Notes: a model not told the origin generated them from the sequence alone. 64,000 nucleotides of DNA from G965197675 sp965197675 (GCA_965197675.1 OZ240221.1:62001-126000); one strand, 5' to 3'; positions 18,609 through 26,591 are shown, counted from the stretch's first letter. Made by a program: numbers and translations.

Positions 18609-19094
18609 TACAGTTGGAATATGTACCTCTCAATGGAGGCACAGTACGCAATTATAGAGTATTCGTCTTGTCAATGGTTCTTAAGAACCAAAATGCCCCG
18701 GCTCTTTTTCCCTCGGGAGAGGTTAGGTCCTGCCCCGAACTTGATACGGGGATGAGGAGAGGAGACTCCACCGAGGGTAGCCAGAGGGATGTGTCCCTCT
18801 GGCAGGGGGTTGGGGAGCCTGTCCTCAGCTTGACTGGGGAATGTGCCCCCACATACAAAAACCCGCCGGGGCGGACGGGTGGGTCAAGACCCTTGCCTTT
18901 CTGTGACATGCGCGCCGAACGCTGCGCAGGCAGGGATATTACGGCCTCAATCCAACCCTCTTTCTCAGGGAGCGGCGGTTGGGGTGGCGAATCCAGGAGG
19001 ACTTGTGTTGTTTGACGATGAGGGTCAGCGTCGTTACACTGGCATCTATTCAGGGAATATTGGTCGGTGTGAATAATGGCGGAGTGGTGCGAGT
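18609..19094. repeat. Gene-free spacer with dispersed palindromic repeats
   Basis: No gene is supported in this 486-base spacer. It holds the palindrome CCCCGAACTTGATACGGGG (18733-18751), the inverted repeat CCAGAGGGA/TCCCTCTGG (18781-18789 and 18794-18802), and CAGGGGGTTGG. A minus-strand terminator-like block also occurs, GGGCGGACGGGT-side stem next to an A5 run (about 18857-18880). The second and later blocks repeat those at 10515-10620. The first belongs to the same repeat class as sequences found inside element genes near 46.7, 48.8 and 53.0 kb. Confidence 0.6.
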
Positions 19095-20540
19095 GTGATC
19101 AAGGACAGATACGACCTTCCCATGACTACCAACTCTTCGAAGGCGGCCGAGCACTATGTCGAAGGGCTTGATCTTTATCTATCGTGGAACTATGGATCTG
19201 GTGAAAACTATAAGAAAGCTGTAGAGGCCGACGAAGAGTTTGCTTTGGCTCATGCCGCTGTTTCCCTGGTGGAGCTGGCGGAGGGCAACACAGGCCGGGC
19301 CACGAATAGTATCAACCGCGCCCTATCTCTATCAAAAAACGCATCCCCTCGAGAGAAGCAACACATAAGGGCCATCGATCTGCAGGTGAGAGGCGATGGC
19401 AGAGGATTCTATACCTTAGCCAGGGAGCATCTGGCCGAATATCCTCGGGACGTGTTCATCCTTTTGCAGGCGCATGAATTCATCTTCCTTGGATGCAGCA
19501 CCTCCGGCATCACAAGCTATCCCCAGGAGATGCTATCGATGTACGATAGTGTGAAGTCGCACTACGGAGACGACTGGGCCTTCCTGGCGCCCTACTCCTT
19601 CGCTCATCATGAGAACGGCCTTCTAGACACGGCGCTTCGTCTTGCCGAGCGCTCACTGCACTTGCATCCCGATAACGCTCAGGCATCCCACTCGGTAGCC
19701 CATTGCTTCCTGGAGATGGGAGAAGCTAAAGACGGCTGCGATTTCCTTGGGGATTGGACAGGTAGGTACGATAAACGAGCACCTTTCTATGTGCATCTGG
19801 CCTGGCATTTAGCCCTGTTCGAGCTAGCATTGGGCCGCTATCCAAGGGTCCAAACTCTCTACGAAGACGAGATACGACCATCAGTCCTGGACAAAGATGG
19901 GTTCACTTTGGAGGACAGCGCCTCCCTGCTATGGCGATGTCAGCTGTACGGATTATCGGTGTCCATGAAGGACTGGAGCGAAGTGCGTTGCCAGGCGGGA
20001 GATGCTACCGAAGGCACTGGAACGGTATACAGGGACGCCCACGCCGCCCTGGCCTTTGCCGGTTCTGGTGACAAGGAGGCTCACAAAGCGTTGGCTAAGC
20101 GGCTTACTGAGTTGTCGAGTAGGGGAGATAAACTAACCCAAGAGGTAACTCTCCCGTTGGTGCGGGGACTAGAAGCTTTTGCAGAAGGCTCTTACGATGG
20201 GGCTATCGAGTTAATGGAGCCGATATTCAGTAAACCTGATTTCTATCAAATGGTGAGAATCGGTGGCAGCCATGCACAGAGAGAGGTGTTCGAGGATACT
20301 CTCTTGGAAACGTATCTTAGAGCGAGAAAGTTTGATAAGGCGGAGGAGATGTTGAGGTCCCGCCTGAAAAACAGGCCATCGACACGGGACACGTTCTGGA
20401 TGGCCCGAGTTCAGGTTGGTAAAGGGCAACTCGATGCGGCCAGAGTAAACATCGGCGCTGTCAAGCAAGAGTGGAAAAGCGCAGATACTGACTCTCCTGA
20501 GCTGATTGCTCTGAATCGGCTTGCCGAAAAGACGGGATAG
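19095..20540 (+). CDS. Tetratricopeptide-repeat protein (TTC38-like)
   Basis: A 481-residue alpha-helical repeat protein resembling the TTC38 group. The N-terminus TNSSKAAEHYVEGLDLYLSW is followed by TPR-like pairs such as GENYKKAVEADEEFALAHAA. The body contains FAHHENGLLDTALRLAERSL and NAQASHSVAHCFLEMG, typical of TTC38-like proteins. There is no signal peptide, so it is probably cytoplasmic. Bacterial roles are unknown; TPR scaffolds bind partner proteins. The start is GTG at 19095 (GGAG ~9 bases upstream); an ATG at 19122 is an alternative. Confidence 0.8.
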   Translation: MIKDRYDLPMTTNSSKAAEHYVEGLDLYLSWNYGSGENYKKAVEADEEFALAHAAVSLVELAEGNTGRATNSINRALSLSKNASPREKQHIRAIDLQVRGDGRGFYTLAREHLAEYPRDVFILLQAHEFIFLGCSTSGITSYPQEMLSMYDSVKSHYGDDWAFLAPYSFAHHENGLLDTALRLAERSLHLHPDNAQASHSVAHCFLEMGEAKDGCDFLGDWTGRYDKRAPFYVHLAWHLALFELALGRYPRVQTLYEDEIRPSVLDKDGFTLEDSASLLWRCQLYGLSVSMKDWSEVRCQAGDATEGTGTVYRDAHAALAFAGSGDKEAHKALAKRLTELSSRGDKLTQEVTLPLVRGLEAFAEGSYDGAIELMEPIFSKPDFYQMVRIGGSHAQREVFEDTLLETYLRARKFDKAEEMLRSRLKNRPSTRDTFWMARVQVGKGQLDAARVNIGAVKQEWKSADTDSPELIALNRLAEKTG

Positions 20541-20579
20541 AAGAGATGGTTGGACGTATCTTCACAGAGAGGTGAAAGT

Positions 20580-20987
20580 ATGAGTATGTTCTCGGCAAAA
20601 GAGGTGGCCTTTCTAGAAAAAGAGGGGGTGGGTCGTATGGCCCAGATTGGGAGCGATAACCTTCCCCACGCCATCCCTCTCTGCTATGCTTCTTCAGAAG
20701 ACGCAATCTACATCGAGACTGGAATCGACTCGTGGAAGATTCGGAATCTGAGGAAAGCTCCCGACGTGGCCTTCGTGGTCGACGAATACTTCGATGACTG
20801 GGGCAAGCTTAGAGGGATTCGCATGCAGGGACAGGGTGAGGTGTTGGAGAGTGGAAGCGAGTACGAAAAAGGCAAAAAGCTCTTGCTTGAGAAGTTCCCC
20901 TCTCAGCTTGAAAAGATGGGGTGGGATGATGCTGCCAATGCGGTAATCAAGATCACTCCCACCAAAGTAACTAGTTGGGGCGTGTAA
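20580..20987 (+). CDS. Pyridoxamine 5'-phosphate oxidase-fold protein
   Basis: A 135-residue split-barrel flavin/F420-binding-type protein. The N-terminus SAKEVAFLEKEGVGRMAQIG, the strand LPHAIPLCYASSEDAIYIE and the helix KIRNLRKAPDVAFVVD match the PPOX superfamily, small putative F420 or heme-binding members. I chose ATG 20580, preceded by GAGGTG, over an ATG thirty bases earlier. It follows the TPR gene on the same strand with a 39-base gap. Cofactor and substrate are unknown. Confidence 0.83.
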   Translation: MSMFSAKEVAFLEKEGVGRMAQIGSDNLPHAIPLCYASSEDAIYIETGIDSWKIRNLRKAPDVAFVVDEYFDDWGKLRGIRMQGQGEVLESGSEYEKGKKLLLEKFPSQLEKMGWDDAANAVIKITPTKVTSWGV

Positions 20988-21034
20988 GCTCTATTTGCGG
21001 AGCTCTATCGCTACATAGCGCCCCAGTCGAATGC

Positions 21035-21040
21035 TATAAT
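21035..21040 (+). promoter_or_regulatory. Putative -10 element of tRNA-Asn
   Basis: A perfect TATAAT lies 9 bases before the first base of tRNA-Asn, the spacing expected for a sigma-70 type start. No clear -35 hexamer is visible about 17 bases upstream, so the promoter assignment rests on the -10 alone. Confidence 0.55.
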
Positions 21041-21048
21041 CGAATCGA

Positions 21049-21123
21049 TCCCCGATAGCTCAATGGTAGAGCGGGCGGCTGTTAACCGCCAGGCTGCAGG
21101 TTCGAGTCCTGCTCGGGGAGCCA
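21049..21123 (+). tRNA. tRNA-Asn (anticodon GTT), integration site
   Basis: The cloverleaf is complete. Acceptor TCCCCGA pairs with TCGGGGA, and the D-arm contains AATGGTAGAGC. The anticodon stem GGCGG/CCGCC closes loop CTGTTAA, giving anticodon GTT. The T-arm is GCAGG-TTCGAGT-CCTGC. An encoded CCA ends at 21123. A serine recombinase gene on the opposite strand runs into it and ends inside it at 21060, placing the left junction of the integrated element at the tRNA 3' end. Confidence 0.96.
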
Positions 21124-22682
21124 AGCCTCCTAACATTAAGAACTTCCTTCGTAGCAGTTAACTCGTTTCCAGCCTGAATGGGGAACGTATATTCGATGCC
21201 GACCCGTTCTTTGTCGAAGTCGATGCGCCTGATAAACGTACCTAGGAAAGTCTTGGATTCAAGGAACGAGGCACTCTGGAGGAGGTTTCTCAGATCCTGT
21301 ATGTACTGTTCGATCTGGATGGCGTCAAAGGGCGTCTGGTCCACTTGATTCATGTCGTCTAGCGCGTCGTCCCTCTTCTCGTTCAACTCCCGTTGCTCTG
21401 CCCTAAGCTGCTTGAGCCGAGGGGCCAAGTCATCGATGTCCACCCTCCCACTCTCTACAGCGGCATAGACATGTTCGAGCTTCTGCTCCACCGACCGCGC
21501 CTCCTTATCCAGGTAATCAAGTTGCTTAATGGCATGTCGTTTGTTCACTCGCATCTCCTCATTCGTCAAGTCCACAAGCTGCCTCAGATTCTCCTCAGTC
21601 AGAATGTTTTCCTTGATACGATCCAACACGAAGCTCTCTAGCTTTCTGGCGTTCATGGCAGAACCCTGGCAGACCGATGGCCCCCTCGTGAGTCTGGAAT
21701 TGCACTTATAGTAGAGGTACTTGCCGGACTTTCCGTTGGTGCCTATCGCTGCTGCACCGCACTTTGCACAGTGAGCTAGCCCGCTCAGAAGGTATTGGCT
21801 TGCGACGGTCATGGGATGTTTCGTGGACGGACGCCTCGATGTCAGTAGTGCCTGCACCAGAGCAAACACCTCCTTGTCAACAAGGGGTTCGTGGCAGTCT
21901 GGAACACGTATGACCTCAGAATCATCCCGTCGCTGTCTACGACCAAAACTCTTGTTGTACTTATTCCAGACTAGAGTTCCTGAATATGCCTCGTTTCTGA
22001 GCATGTGATTGACGGTGGTCGCTTGGAAGTACTTGCCGGTGCGGGTGCGCAATCCCTCTGCATTCAGAGTTTCCGCTATGTTTCTGGCTCCTTGACCGTG
22101 CGCTGCTAGATCGAAGGCCCTCTGCACCACCGGGGCTTCTCTCTCATCGGGAACCAGAGTGGATTTCGCCGCCACTCCTTCCCGTGTCGATGCCCGCTTG
22201 TAGCCGAAGGGCGTCATACCTCCGTTGCGGTTACCCCTCGATGCATTTTCTTTCATTCCCCTTATGGTGTCCTGGGAGAGGTTGGCCGAGTAGAACTCGT
22301 CAATCACCTCGATGATGCCTTCCAGCAACGACCCAGCGGGACTTTCATCGACTTGCTCATTCATCGACAAGACGGATATCTTCCTACGTTTGAGCAGAGA
22401 CTTGTAGATGACGGAGTCCTCCCTGTTTCGGGCGAATCTCGACAGCTTCCAGACCAGGATGGCGTCAAACGGTTTAACTTTGTTCTTTGCCGCAGCGATC
22501 ATGTCCTTGAACGCCGGGCGATTGGCTGACCTAGCGCTTTCAGCCTTGTCGACATATTCCGCTACAACGTCCCATCCTCGGCCCAGGGCAAACCGTTTGA
22601 GGGCCTTCAACTGCGCCGGAATGGAAAGCTCTTTCTCGGCTTGCCGCTCGGAAGAAACGCGTGCGTAAATTGCTACTCTCAT
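21060..22682 (-). CDS. Large serine recombinase (integrase)
   Basis: A 540-residue large serine recombinase, presumably the enzyme that inserted this element. The resolvase domain starts MRVAIYARVSSERQAE, with the catalytic serine in RVS (residue 10), and includes ILVWKLSRFARNREDS. The recombinase domain follows (GKYFQATTVNHMLRNEAYSG). A zinc ribbon CAKCGAAAIG...C comes next, then a charged coiled coil. The last ~20 residues (SPSRTRTCSLAVNSRPLYH) are the antisense translation of tRNA-Asn, and the stop codon lies in the tRNA. Its base composition is like the chromosome on its left, not like the GC-rich island on its right. Confidence 0.92.
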   Translation of the reverse strand: MRVAIYARVSSERQAEKELSIPAQLKALKRFALGRGWDVVAEYVDKAESARSANRPAFKDMIAAAKNKVKPFDAILVWKLSRFARNREDSVIYKSLLKRRKISVLSMNEQVDESPAGSLLEGIIEVIDEFYSANLSQDTIRGMKENASRGNRNGGMTPFGYKRASTREGVAAKSTLVPDEREAPVVQRAFDLAAHGQGARNIAETLNAEGLRTRTGKYFQATTVNHMLRNEAYSGTLVWNKYNKSFGRRQRRDDSEVIRVPDCHEPLVDKEVFALVQALLTSRRPSTKHPMTVASQYLLSGLAHCAKCGAAAIGTNGKSGKYLYYKCNSRLTRGPSVCQGSAMNARKLESFVLDRIKENILTEENLRQLVDLTNEEMRVNKRHAIKQLDYLDKEARSVEQKLEHVYAAVESGRVDIDDLAPRLKQLRAEQRELNEKRDDALDDMNQVDQTPFDAIQIEQYIQDLRNLLQSASFLESKTFLGTFIRRIDFDKERVGIEYTFPIQAGNELTATKEVLNVRRLGSPSRTRTCSLAVNSRPLYH

Positions 22683-22700
22683 ATCGTCCCCCCTTTTTGT

Positions 22701-23645
22701 CTATCGAATGGTGAAATCATAGTAGTCGGAGAGCCGCTCGAAGGCAACTCCGTTGCTAATCTGTGGCTTAAGCACGCTGCGGTGCTGATAAGGCACAGCG
22801 ACGAGGGTGACCTTTGCCAGCTGGCCCTTCCACACGACGGGCCTGGCTGCGATAGCGATGCCTGCCTTACGGCTATTCAGATGAGTGGGTTCCATTTCGG
22901 CGTAGCCTGGCCTGCCGTTGAATACCACCCATTCCGTCAGGGAGCCGTCCGGGATGGGCCTGCCCCTACGGGGGACTCCGCCCCTGAAGCCGGAGATGGG
23001 GAAGGAGGTGGGAATCCCGAAGCCCCGCGTCCGTCGCACCACCGTCGCCCGAAGGTCGGGCAGCTCGGTCCAGCCTGCGGGGTCGCCGTCGTCCTCCCTC
23101 TCGTACAGGATCGCCATGAGGGGCGGGTGCCGGAGCACCTCGGCCAGCCGGATGGTCACCGAGGCGTAGGAGCAGCGGAACGCCCCCTGCAAGGTCGGCA
23201 CGTCCAGCCCGCACTCCAGGGCCAGCGGCTCGAAGGCCCTCGGCTGCATCAGCACCGCCGCCGCGAAGCGTTCGGCCTCCCTGCACACATTGCGGTCAGG
23301 GGCGTCGCCGGAGTTCATGTCCCAGAGGGTCTCGTGGATGATCTCGTAGGTCTCGTGGACCACCGTGAACTCCTGCCCGCCGTCCCACAGGTCGTCCCGG
23401 TAGTGGATGTCGTAGCCGCCCCCCGGCGCGCTGTAGTGGATGCCCTTCTCGCTGTCCAGATGCCTGCCCGTCACCTCCCCGAACCCGGTGCGGCGCAGCA
23501 TGACGCGCAGCTCCTCCATTGCGGGACGGCCCGAGAGCCGGAAGTAGCGCACGAAGCGGGCGGCAATGCCCTCCGGGTCGAGGGTGTGGTGGGGGGAGTC
23601 GTCGTCCAACAGCTTGCGGCAGAAGCCTTCTCTCGTCCTGCTCAT
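22701..23645 (-). CDS. ImmA/IrrE-like metallopeptidase-fold protein
   Basis: A 314-residue protein of the ImmA/IrrE type, which in mobile elements cleaves or inactivates a cognate XRE repressor after DNA damage. The zincin helix reads VVHETYEIIHETLWD near residues 92-106, where HExxH would be expected but the fifth position is Glu. The following EAERFAAAVLMQPRAF is typical of the family. The start overlaps the upstream XRE gene stop by 4 bases (ATGA). The C-terminal ~75 residues (22701-~22920) are noticeably lower in GC than the rest of the gene. Confidence 0.82.
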   Translation of the reverse strand: MSRTREGFCRKLLDDDSPHHTLDPEGIAARFVRYFRLSGRPAMEELRVMLRRTGFGEVTGRHLDSEKGIHYSAPGGGYDIHYRDDLWDGGQEFTVVHETYEIIHETLWDMNSGDAPDRNVCREAERFAAAVLMQPRAFEPLALECGLDVPTLQGAFRCSYASVTIRLAEVLRHPPLMAILYEREDDGDPAGWTELPDLRATVVRRTRGFGIPTSFPISGFRGGVPRRGRPIPDGSLTEWVVFNGRPGYAEMEPTHLNSRKAGIAIAARPVVWKGQLAKVTLVAVPYQHRSVLKPQISNGVAFERLSDYYDFTIR

Positions 23646-24073
23646 TCCAGCAGCCTCTTTCTGGTGTAGCGTTCATACATCTCGACGATGAACCGCTTGG
23701 TCTTCAGGGACATCGGGCCGTCGGGCCTGGTGCCCACGCGGAACACGGGGTCGGCCATGACGTACCGGTAGGCCCGCTCCACCTCCAGCGGCTCGTAGTC
23801 CCTGGGGTCGCCGCTGCCAAGGCGGTTTGCCCGGTGGAGCAGCTCGTTGGGGTCCACCCCGTAGAGTATGGCCAGCTTGTTGAGGAGGTTGACGCCGGGT
23901 TTGCGGTCGCCCCGTTCTATCAGGGAGAGGTAGGAGCTGGAGACGCCGGTGAGCCGCTGCACGTCCCGCAGGCTGTGCTCTCCCCGCAGCTGCTTGAGGA
24001 GCGGCCCGATCTCCTCGTCGCCCTCGATCTCCTGGCGGGCTTCCATGTCCCGGTCGTCGTCAAGGTCGTCCAT
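23642..24073 (-). CDS. XRE-family HTH transcriptional regulator
   Basis: A 143-residue repressor-like protein. The helix-turn-helix lies at about residues 28-80: LKQLRGEHSLRDVQRLTGVS, then SSYLSLIERGDRKPGVNLLN. It is translationally coupled to the ImmA-like gene, an arrangement used to switch integrative elements between quiescence and transfer. The ATG at 24073 opens a divergent control region facing the rightward HTH array. Confidence 0.87.
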   Translation of the reverse strand: MDDLDDDRDMEARQEIEGDEEIGPLLKQLRGEHSLRDVQRLTGVSSSYLSLIERGDRKPGVNLLNKLAILYGVDPNELLHRANRLGSGDPRDYEPLEVERAYRYVMADPVFRVGTRPDGPMSLKTKRFIVEMYERYTRKRLLE

Positions 24074-24340
24074 ATGGCTCTCTCCCTGTGGTGTTGCTCC
24101 GTATCACCTTGTAAGACTAGATAGCGATACGGCTACATTGTTACATCAGAGCAAGTGATTTGTCAAGGTGCAAGGCTTTAAGGTCATTTGCCTATTGCCA
24201 GTGTGTACACCGTAGTGATACATTAATATCTGACAGCACATTTATTCTACATCTTGTCTGAGTATACACCACCGGCGCCCCGATGGATACCCCAGTGCGG
24301 CGCGCCGGGTTACGCGAGAGAGGGTTTCGAGAGACGAATC
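24074..24340. promoter_or_regulatory. Divergent control region with candidate operators
   Basis: This AT-richer spacer separates the leftward XRE/ImmA pair from the rightward HTH array. It contains an inverted repeat CCGTATC (24099-24105) and GATACGG (24126-24132), the palindrome GTGTACAC (24203-24210), and related GTGATACA and GTATACACC words downstream. They are plausible binding sites for the adjacent XRE regulator. No full -35/-10 pair is clear enough to call. Confidence 0.45.
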
Positions 24341-24532
24341 GTGAGTAGGAAGCGGAAGCTAAGGCTGACGGACAAACAGGAACGGCGGCGCATCGAGGGC
24401 CTGCGGATTCTGGCCCGCATCATCGCCCGCCACTACCTGGACAACTCCCACCTGTACCGGAACGGCTCCGCCCCGGCCAACAGTCAGCCGACCGGAGGCG
24501 GGGAGGACGCCCGGAAGGAGGGCGCGGCGTGA
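24341..24532 (+). CDS. Small basic hypothetical protein
   Basis: A short (63-residue) protein, strongly basic at its start (SRKRKLRLTDKQERRRIEGL) and Gly/Ala-rich at its end. The frame is open from a TTG at 24254. I chose GTG 24341 because the upstream part has no codon bias of its own and lies in the control region, but the start is uncertain. Its stop overlaps the next gene's start by 4 bases (GTGA), so it is the first gene of the array. No family recognised. Confidence 0.5.
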   Translation: MSRKRKLRLTDKQERRRIEGLRILARIIARHYLDNSHLYRNGSAPANSQPTGGGEDARKEGAA

Positions 24533-24768
24533 AGCGCAGGCAACCGGCTTGCCGGGTGAAGCTCAACCCCCGCGGCGTGTGGGAGCATCTCAACCGGCTC
24601 AACATCACTCAGAACCAGTTGGCGGCGATGGTCGGCATCACCTCCGGCTACCTCTCCCAGCTCATGACCGGGACCCGCTCTCCCTCCGCCGAGGTGCGGA
24701 AGCGCCTCCAGGAGATGCTGGAGGTCCCCCGCTTCGACGACCTGTTCATCCTGGAGGTCGTGGAGTGA
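24529..24768 (+). CDS. XRE-family HTH protein
   Basis: A 79-residue single-domain helix-turn-helix protein: RVKLNPRGVWEHLNRLNITQ, then NQLAAMVGITSGYLSQLMTG, then RSPSAEVRKRLQEML. That is a textbook Cro/CI-type domain and little else. The GTG start overlaps the preceding stop, and its own stop overlaps the next start by 4 bases, giving tight coupling. Probably a DNA-binding regulator of this array. Confidence 0.83.
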   Translation: MKRRQPACRVKLNPRGVWEHLNRLNITQNQLAAMVGITSGYLSQLMTGTRSPSAEVRKRLQEMLEVPRFDDLFILEVVE

Positions 24769-25100
24769 GGCCCGTCACCCTTCCGCCGCCCGATGTTCTC
24801 TTCGGCGTGACCTTCCTGCCGAAGGACTTCTGCGAACGCCTGGAGCATTTCAAGGAAATCAGCAACCTCACCTGGGACGCGATGGCCGCGTGTATGGGCG
24901 TCGACCCGCGCCAGCTTCGACGCTGGCGGCACGGCACCAGGCCCAGCGGGGACGGGATGTTCGCCCTGCTCACGCTGGCGGCCCGTTACCCCGGCGGCGT
25001 CCACATGCTGCTGGGGGTGAACGTCCTGCCCCCTGAGCCGGATGTGCTGGAGGCCCTGGCCGATCCGGTGGCGCTCCCCAGAGAAGACCGAGAGGAGTAG
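24765..25100 (+). CDS. Small HTH paralog 1
   Basis: A 111-residue member of a family with four copies in this window (24765, 25105, 26307, 26596). The shared pattern is P-x-DF-x-ERL near the start, a first helix ending GLSW or NLTW, then M(A)-x2-(L/M)GV, R-x4-W-R-x-G, P-S/A and a last helix with PGG-x2-ML. Here it reads LPKDFCERLEHFKEISNLTW and MGVDPRQLRRWRHGTRPSGD. The fold looks like an XRE-type helix-turn-helix. Start GTG 24765 overlaps the preceding stop. Function unknown. Confidence 0.68.
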   Translation: MRPVTLPPPDVLFGVTFLPKDFCERLEHFKEISNLTWDAMAACMGVDPRQLRRWRHGTRPSGDGMFALLTLAARYPGGVHMLLGVNVLPPEPDVLEALADPVALPREDREE

Positions 25101-25104
25101 AGAC

Positions 25105-25401
25105 GTGGGTGTACAGCAGCAGGTCTACCGGCCCGTCGATTTCGAGTTCCCCAAGGACTTCTCTGAGCGGCTGGCGCTGTTCAAGGAGGCGAGCGGGCTG
25201 AGCTGGAAGGCTCTGGCCCGTCTCCTGGGCGTCCGACCCTACCGGCTCTGGCAGTGGCGGGAGAGGGGCGTGGCCCCCAGTCCCGCCCATCTCTTCCTGC
25301 TGCTGACCATCGCCGAGGGCATGGGTCTCAGGGACGGGATTCTGATGTGCCCCGACCGGGACATGCCCGCAGCCGTGGACCTGGAGGCCCTCCTGCAATG
25401 A
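25105..25401 (+). CDS. Small HTH paralog 2
   Basis: A 98-residue paralog of the same family: FPKDFSERLALFKEASGLSW, then KALARLLGVRPYRLWQWRER and PAHLFLLLTIAEGMG. The longer open frame begins at 25042. GTG 25105 is preferred because GAGGAG stands six bases upstream, just at the end of paralog 1. It ends in a 4-base ATGA overlap with the PP-loop gene, implying coupled translation with that enzyme. Confidence 0.68.
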   Translation: MGVQQQVYRPVDFEFPKDFSERLALFKEASGLSWKALARLLGVRPYRLWQWRERGVAPSPAHLFLLLTIAEGMGLRDGILMCPDRDMPAAVDLEALLQ

Positions 25402-26225
25402 AGCGCCTGACGGTCATCAGTCTCGGCGGGGGCGTTCAGTCCTCGGTGATGGCGCTCATGGCGAGCGCGGGGGCGTTCGACCGCGTGCCGGACTGCGCCA
25501 TCTTTGCCGACACCCACTGGGAGCCTCCCAGCCTCTACCCACACCTGGACTGGCTCGCCGGGCAACTCCGGTTCCCCCTGTACGTCGTGGACAACGGGCG
25601 AAGCCTCCGCGAGGACGTGAAGGCTCTCACCAATCACTCAGGCTCCCGCCGCTACGTGGACATCCCCGTCTATCTGAAAGGACGCGACGGAGAGGGCAAT
25701 GGCATCGGACGGCGGCAGTGCACCGACAACTACAAGATCAGGCCGGTGCGCCGCAAGGTGCGCGAGCTGCTGGGGCTGCGAAGGGGGCAGCGGGTCCCGT
25801 CCGGCGTCGGCGTCGAGCTATGGCTGGGCATCTCCACCGACGAGGCCATCCGCATGAAGACCTCCCGCGACAGGTGGATAGCGAACCGCTACCCGCTCAT
25901 CGAGGCGGGCATGTCCAGACGGGACTGCATAGACTGGTGGGCGGCCCGCTACGACAGGCCGCTGGAACGCTCGGCCTGCGTCGCCTGTCCCTTCCAGTCC
26001 CGCGCAAGGTGGGTCGAGACCAAGCGCCGGTGGCCGGAGCTGTTCGCCGAGGCCGTGGAGATCGACGCCAACCTGCGCAGGGGGCTGGCCCTGGACAAGA
26101 CTCCCTACCTGCACGCCAGAAGGCTTCCTCTCGCCCAGGCGGTCGCGCTCGACGAGGCGGAACCCGGCGACGCCGGACTCTCGGACGGGTTCGGCAACGA
26201 GTGCGAGGGGCGCTGCGGCGTCTGA
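25398..26225 (+). CDS. PP-loop (PAPS reductase-like) adenine nucleotide alpha-hydrolase
   Basis: A 275-residue protein of the PP-loop ATP pyrophosphatase fold, PAPS-reductase-like branch often found in phages and mobile elements. The PP-loop reads SLGGGVQSSVMA at residues ~8-19. Later motifs are FADTHWEPPS near 37, RRQCTDNYKIRPVRRKV near 100-116, LGISTDEAIRMK near 145, and a cysteine pair ACVACPFQSRARW near 195. PP-loop enzymes activate a substrate with AMP, for example in sulfur transfer, tRNA or nucleotide modification. Which reaction occurs here is unknown. It is embedded among the small HTH paralogs and coupled to paralog 2. Confidence 0.75.
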   Translation: MKRLTVISLGGGVQSSVMALMASAGAFDRVPDCAIFADTHWEPPSLYPHLDWLAGQLRFPLYVVDNGRSLREDVKALTNHSGSRRYVDIPVYLKGRDGEGNGIGRRQCTDNYKIRPVRRKVRELLGLRRGQRVPSGVGVELWLGISTDEAIRMKTSRDRWIANRYPLIEAGMSRRDCIDWWAARYDRPLERSACVACPFQSRARWVETKRRWPELFAEAVEIDANLRRGLALDKTPYLHARRLPLAQAVALDEAEPGDAGLSDGFGNECEGRCGV

Positions 26226-26306
26226 CGAGCGGGGCTGACCCTATGAGACTGGGGGTCGGAGGCGCAGCGAACGTAAAGGTGATCACAAAGAGGAGGAGGA
26301 AGGACT

Positions 26307-26591
26307 ATGGCTATTGAGGAACGGAACCGGATCGAGGACTACGGCCCTCCGCCTTGGCCTGAGGACTTCGGGGAGCGGCTGGAAGGCTTGAAGGAGCTGG
26401 CCGGTCTCTCCTGGGTGGAGATGGCCGAGCTCTTGGGCGTGACGGACCGCGGCGCGTTGAAGTGGCGCAGGGGAGGAAGGCCCTCGGCGGCCAACCTCCT
26501 GGCGATCATAGATCTGGCGCGAGGTGTACCCGGCGGCTACGAGCTGATGCTCTACGGCGATGACGGGGCGGCTAGGCCGGAGAGGAGGTAG
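26307..26591 (+). CDS. Small HTH paralog 3
   Basis: A 94-residue paralog: WPEDFGERLEGLKELAGLSW, then VEMAELLGVTDRGALKWRRG and LLAIIDLARGVPGGYELMLY. An AGGAGGAAGG stretch precedes the ATG. It lies 81 bases after the PP-loop gene and 4 bases before paralog 4. Predicted DNA-binding; role unknown. Confidence 0.68.
   Translation: MAIEERNRIEDYGPPPWPEDFGERLEGLKELAGLSWVEMAELLGVTDRGALKWRRGGRPSAANLLAIIDLARGVPGGYELMLYGDDGAARPERR

Noticed and set aside
18857..18880. Minus-strand terminator-like stem with T5
   Set aside because: No minus-strand gene ends just upstream of it; it is more simply part of the dispersed repeat.
22641..24124. Long plus-strand frames opposite the ImmA and XRE genes
   Set aside because: They are complementary-strand shadows in GC-rich DNA, rich in Arg, Pro and Gly and lacking start signals.
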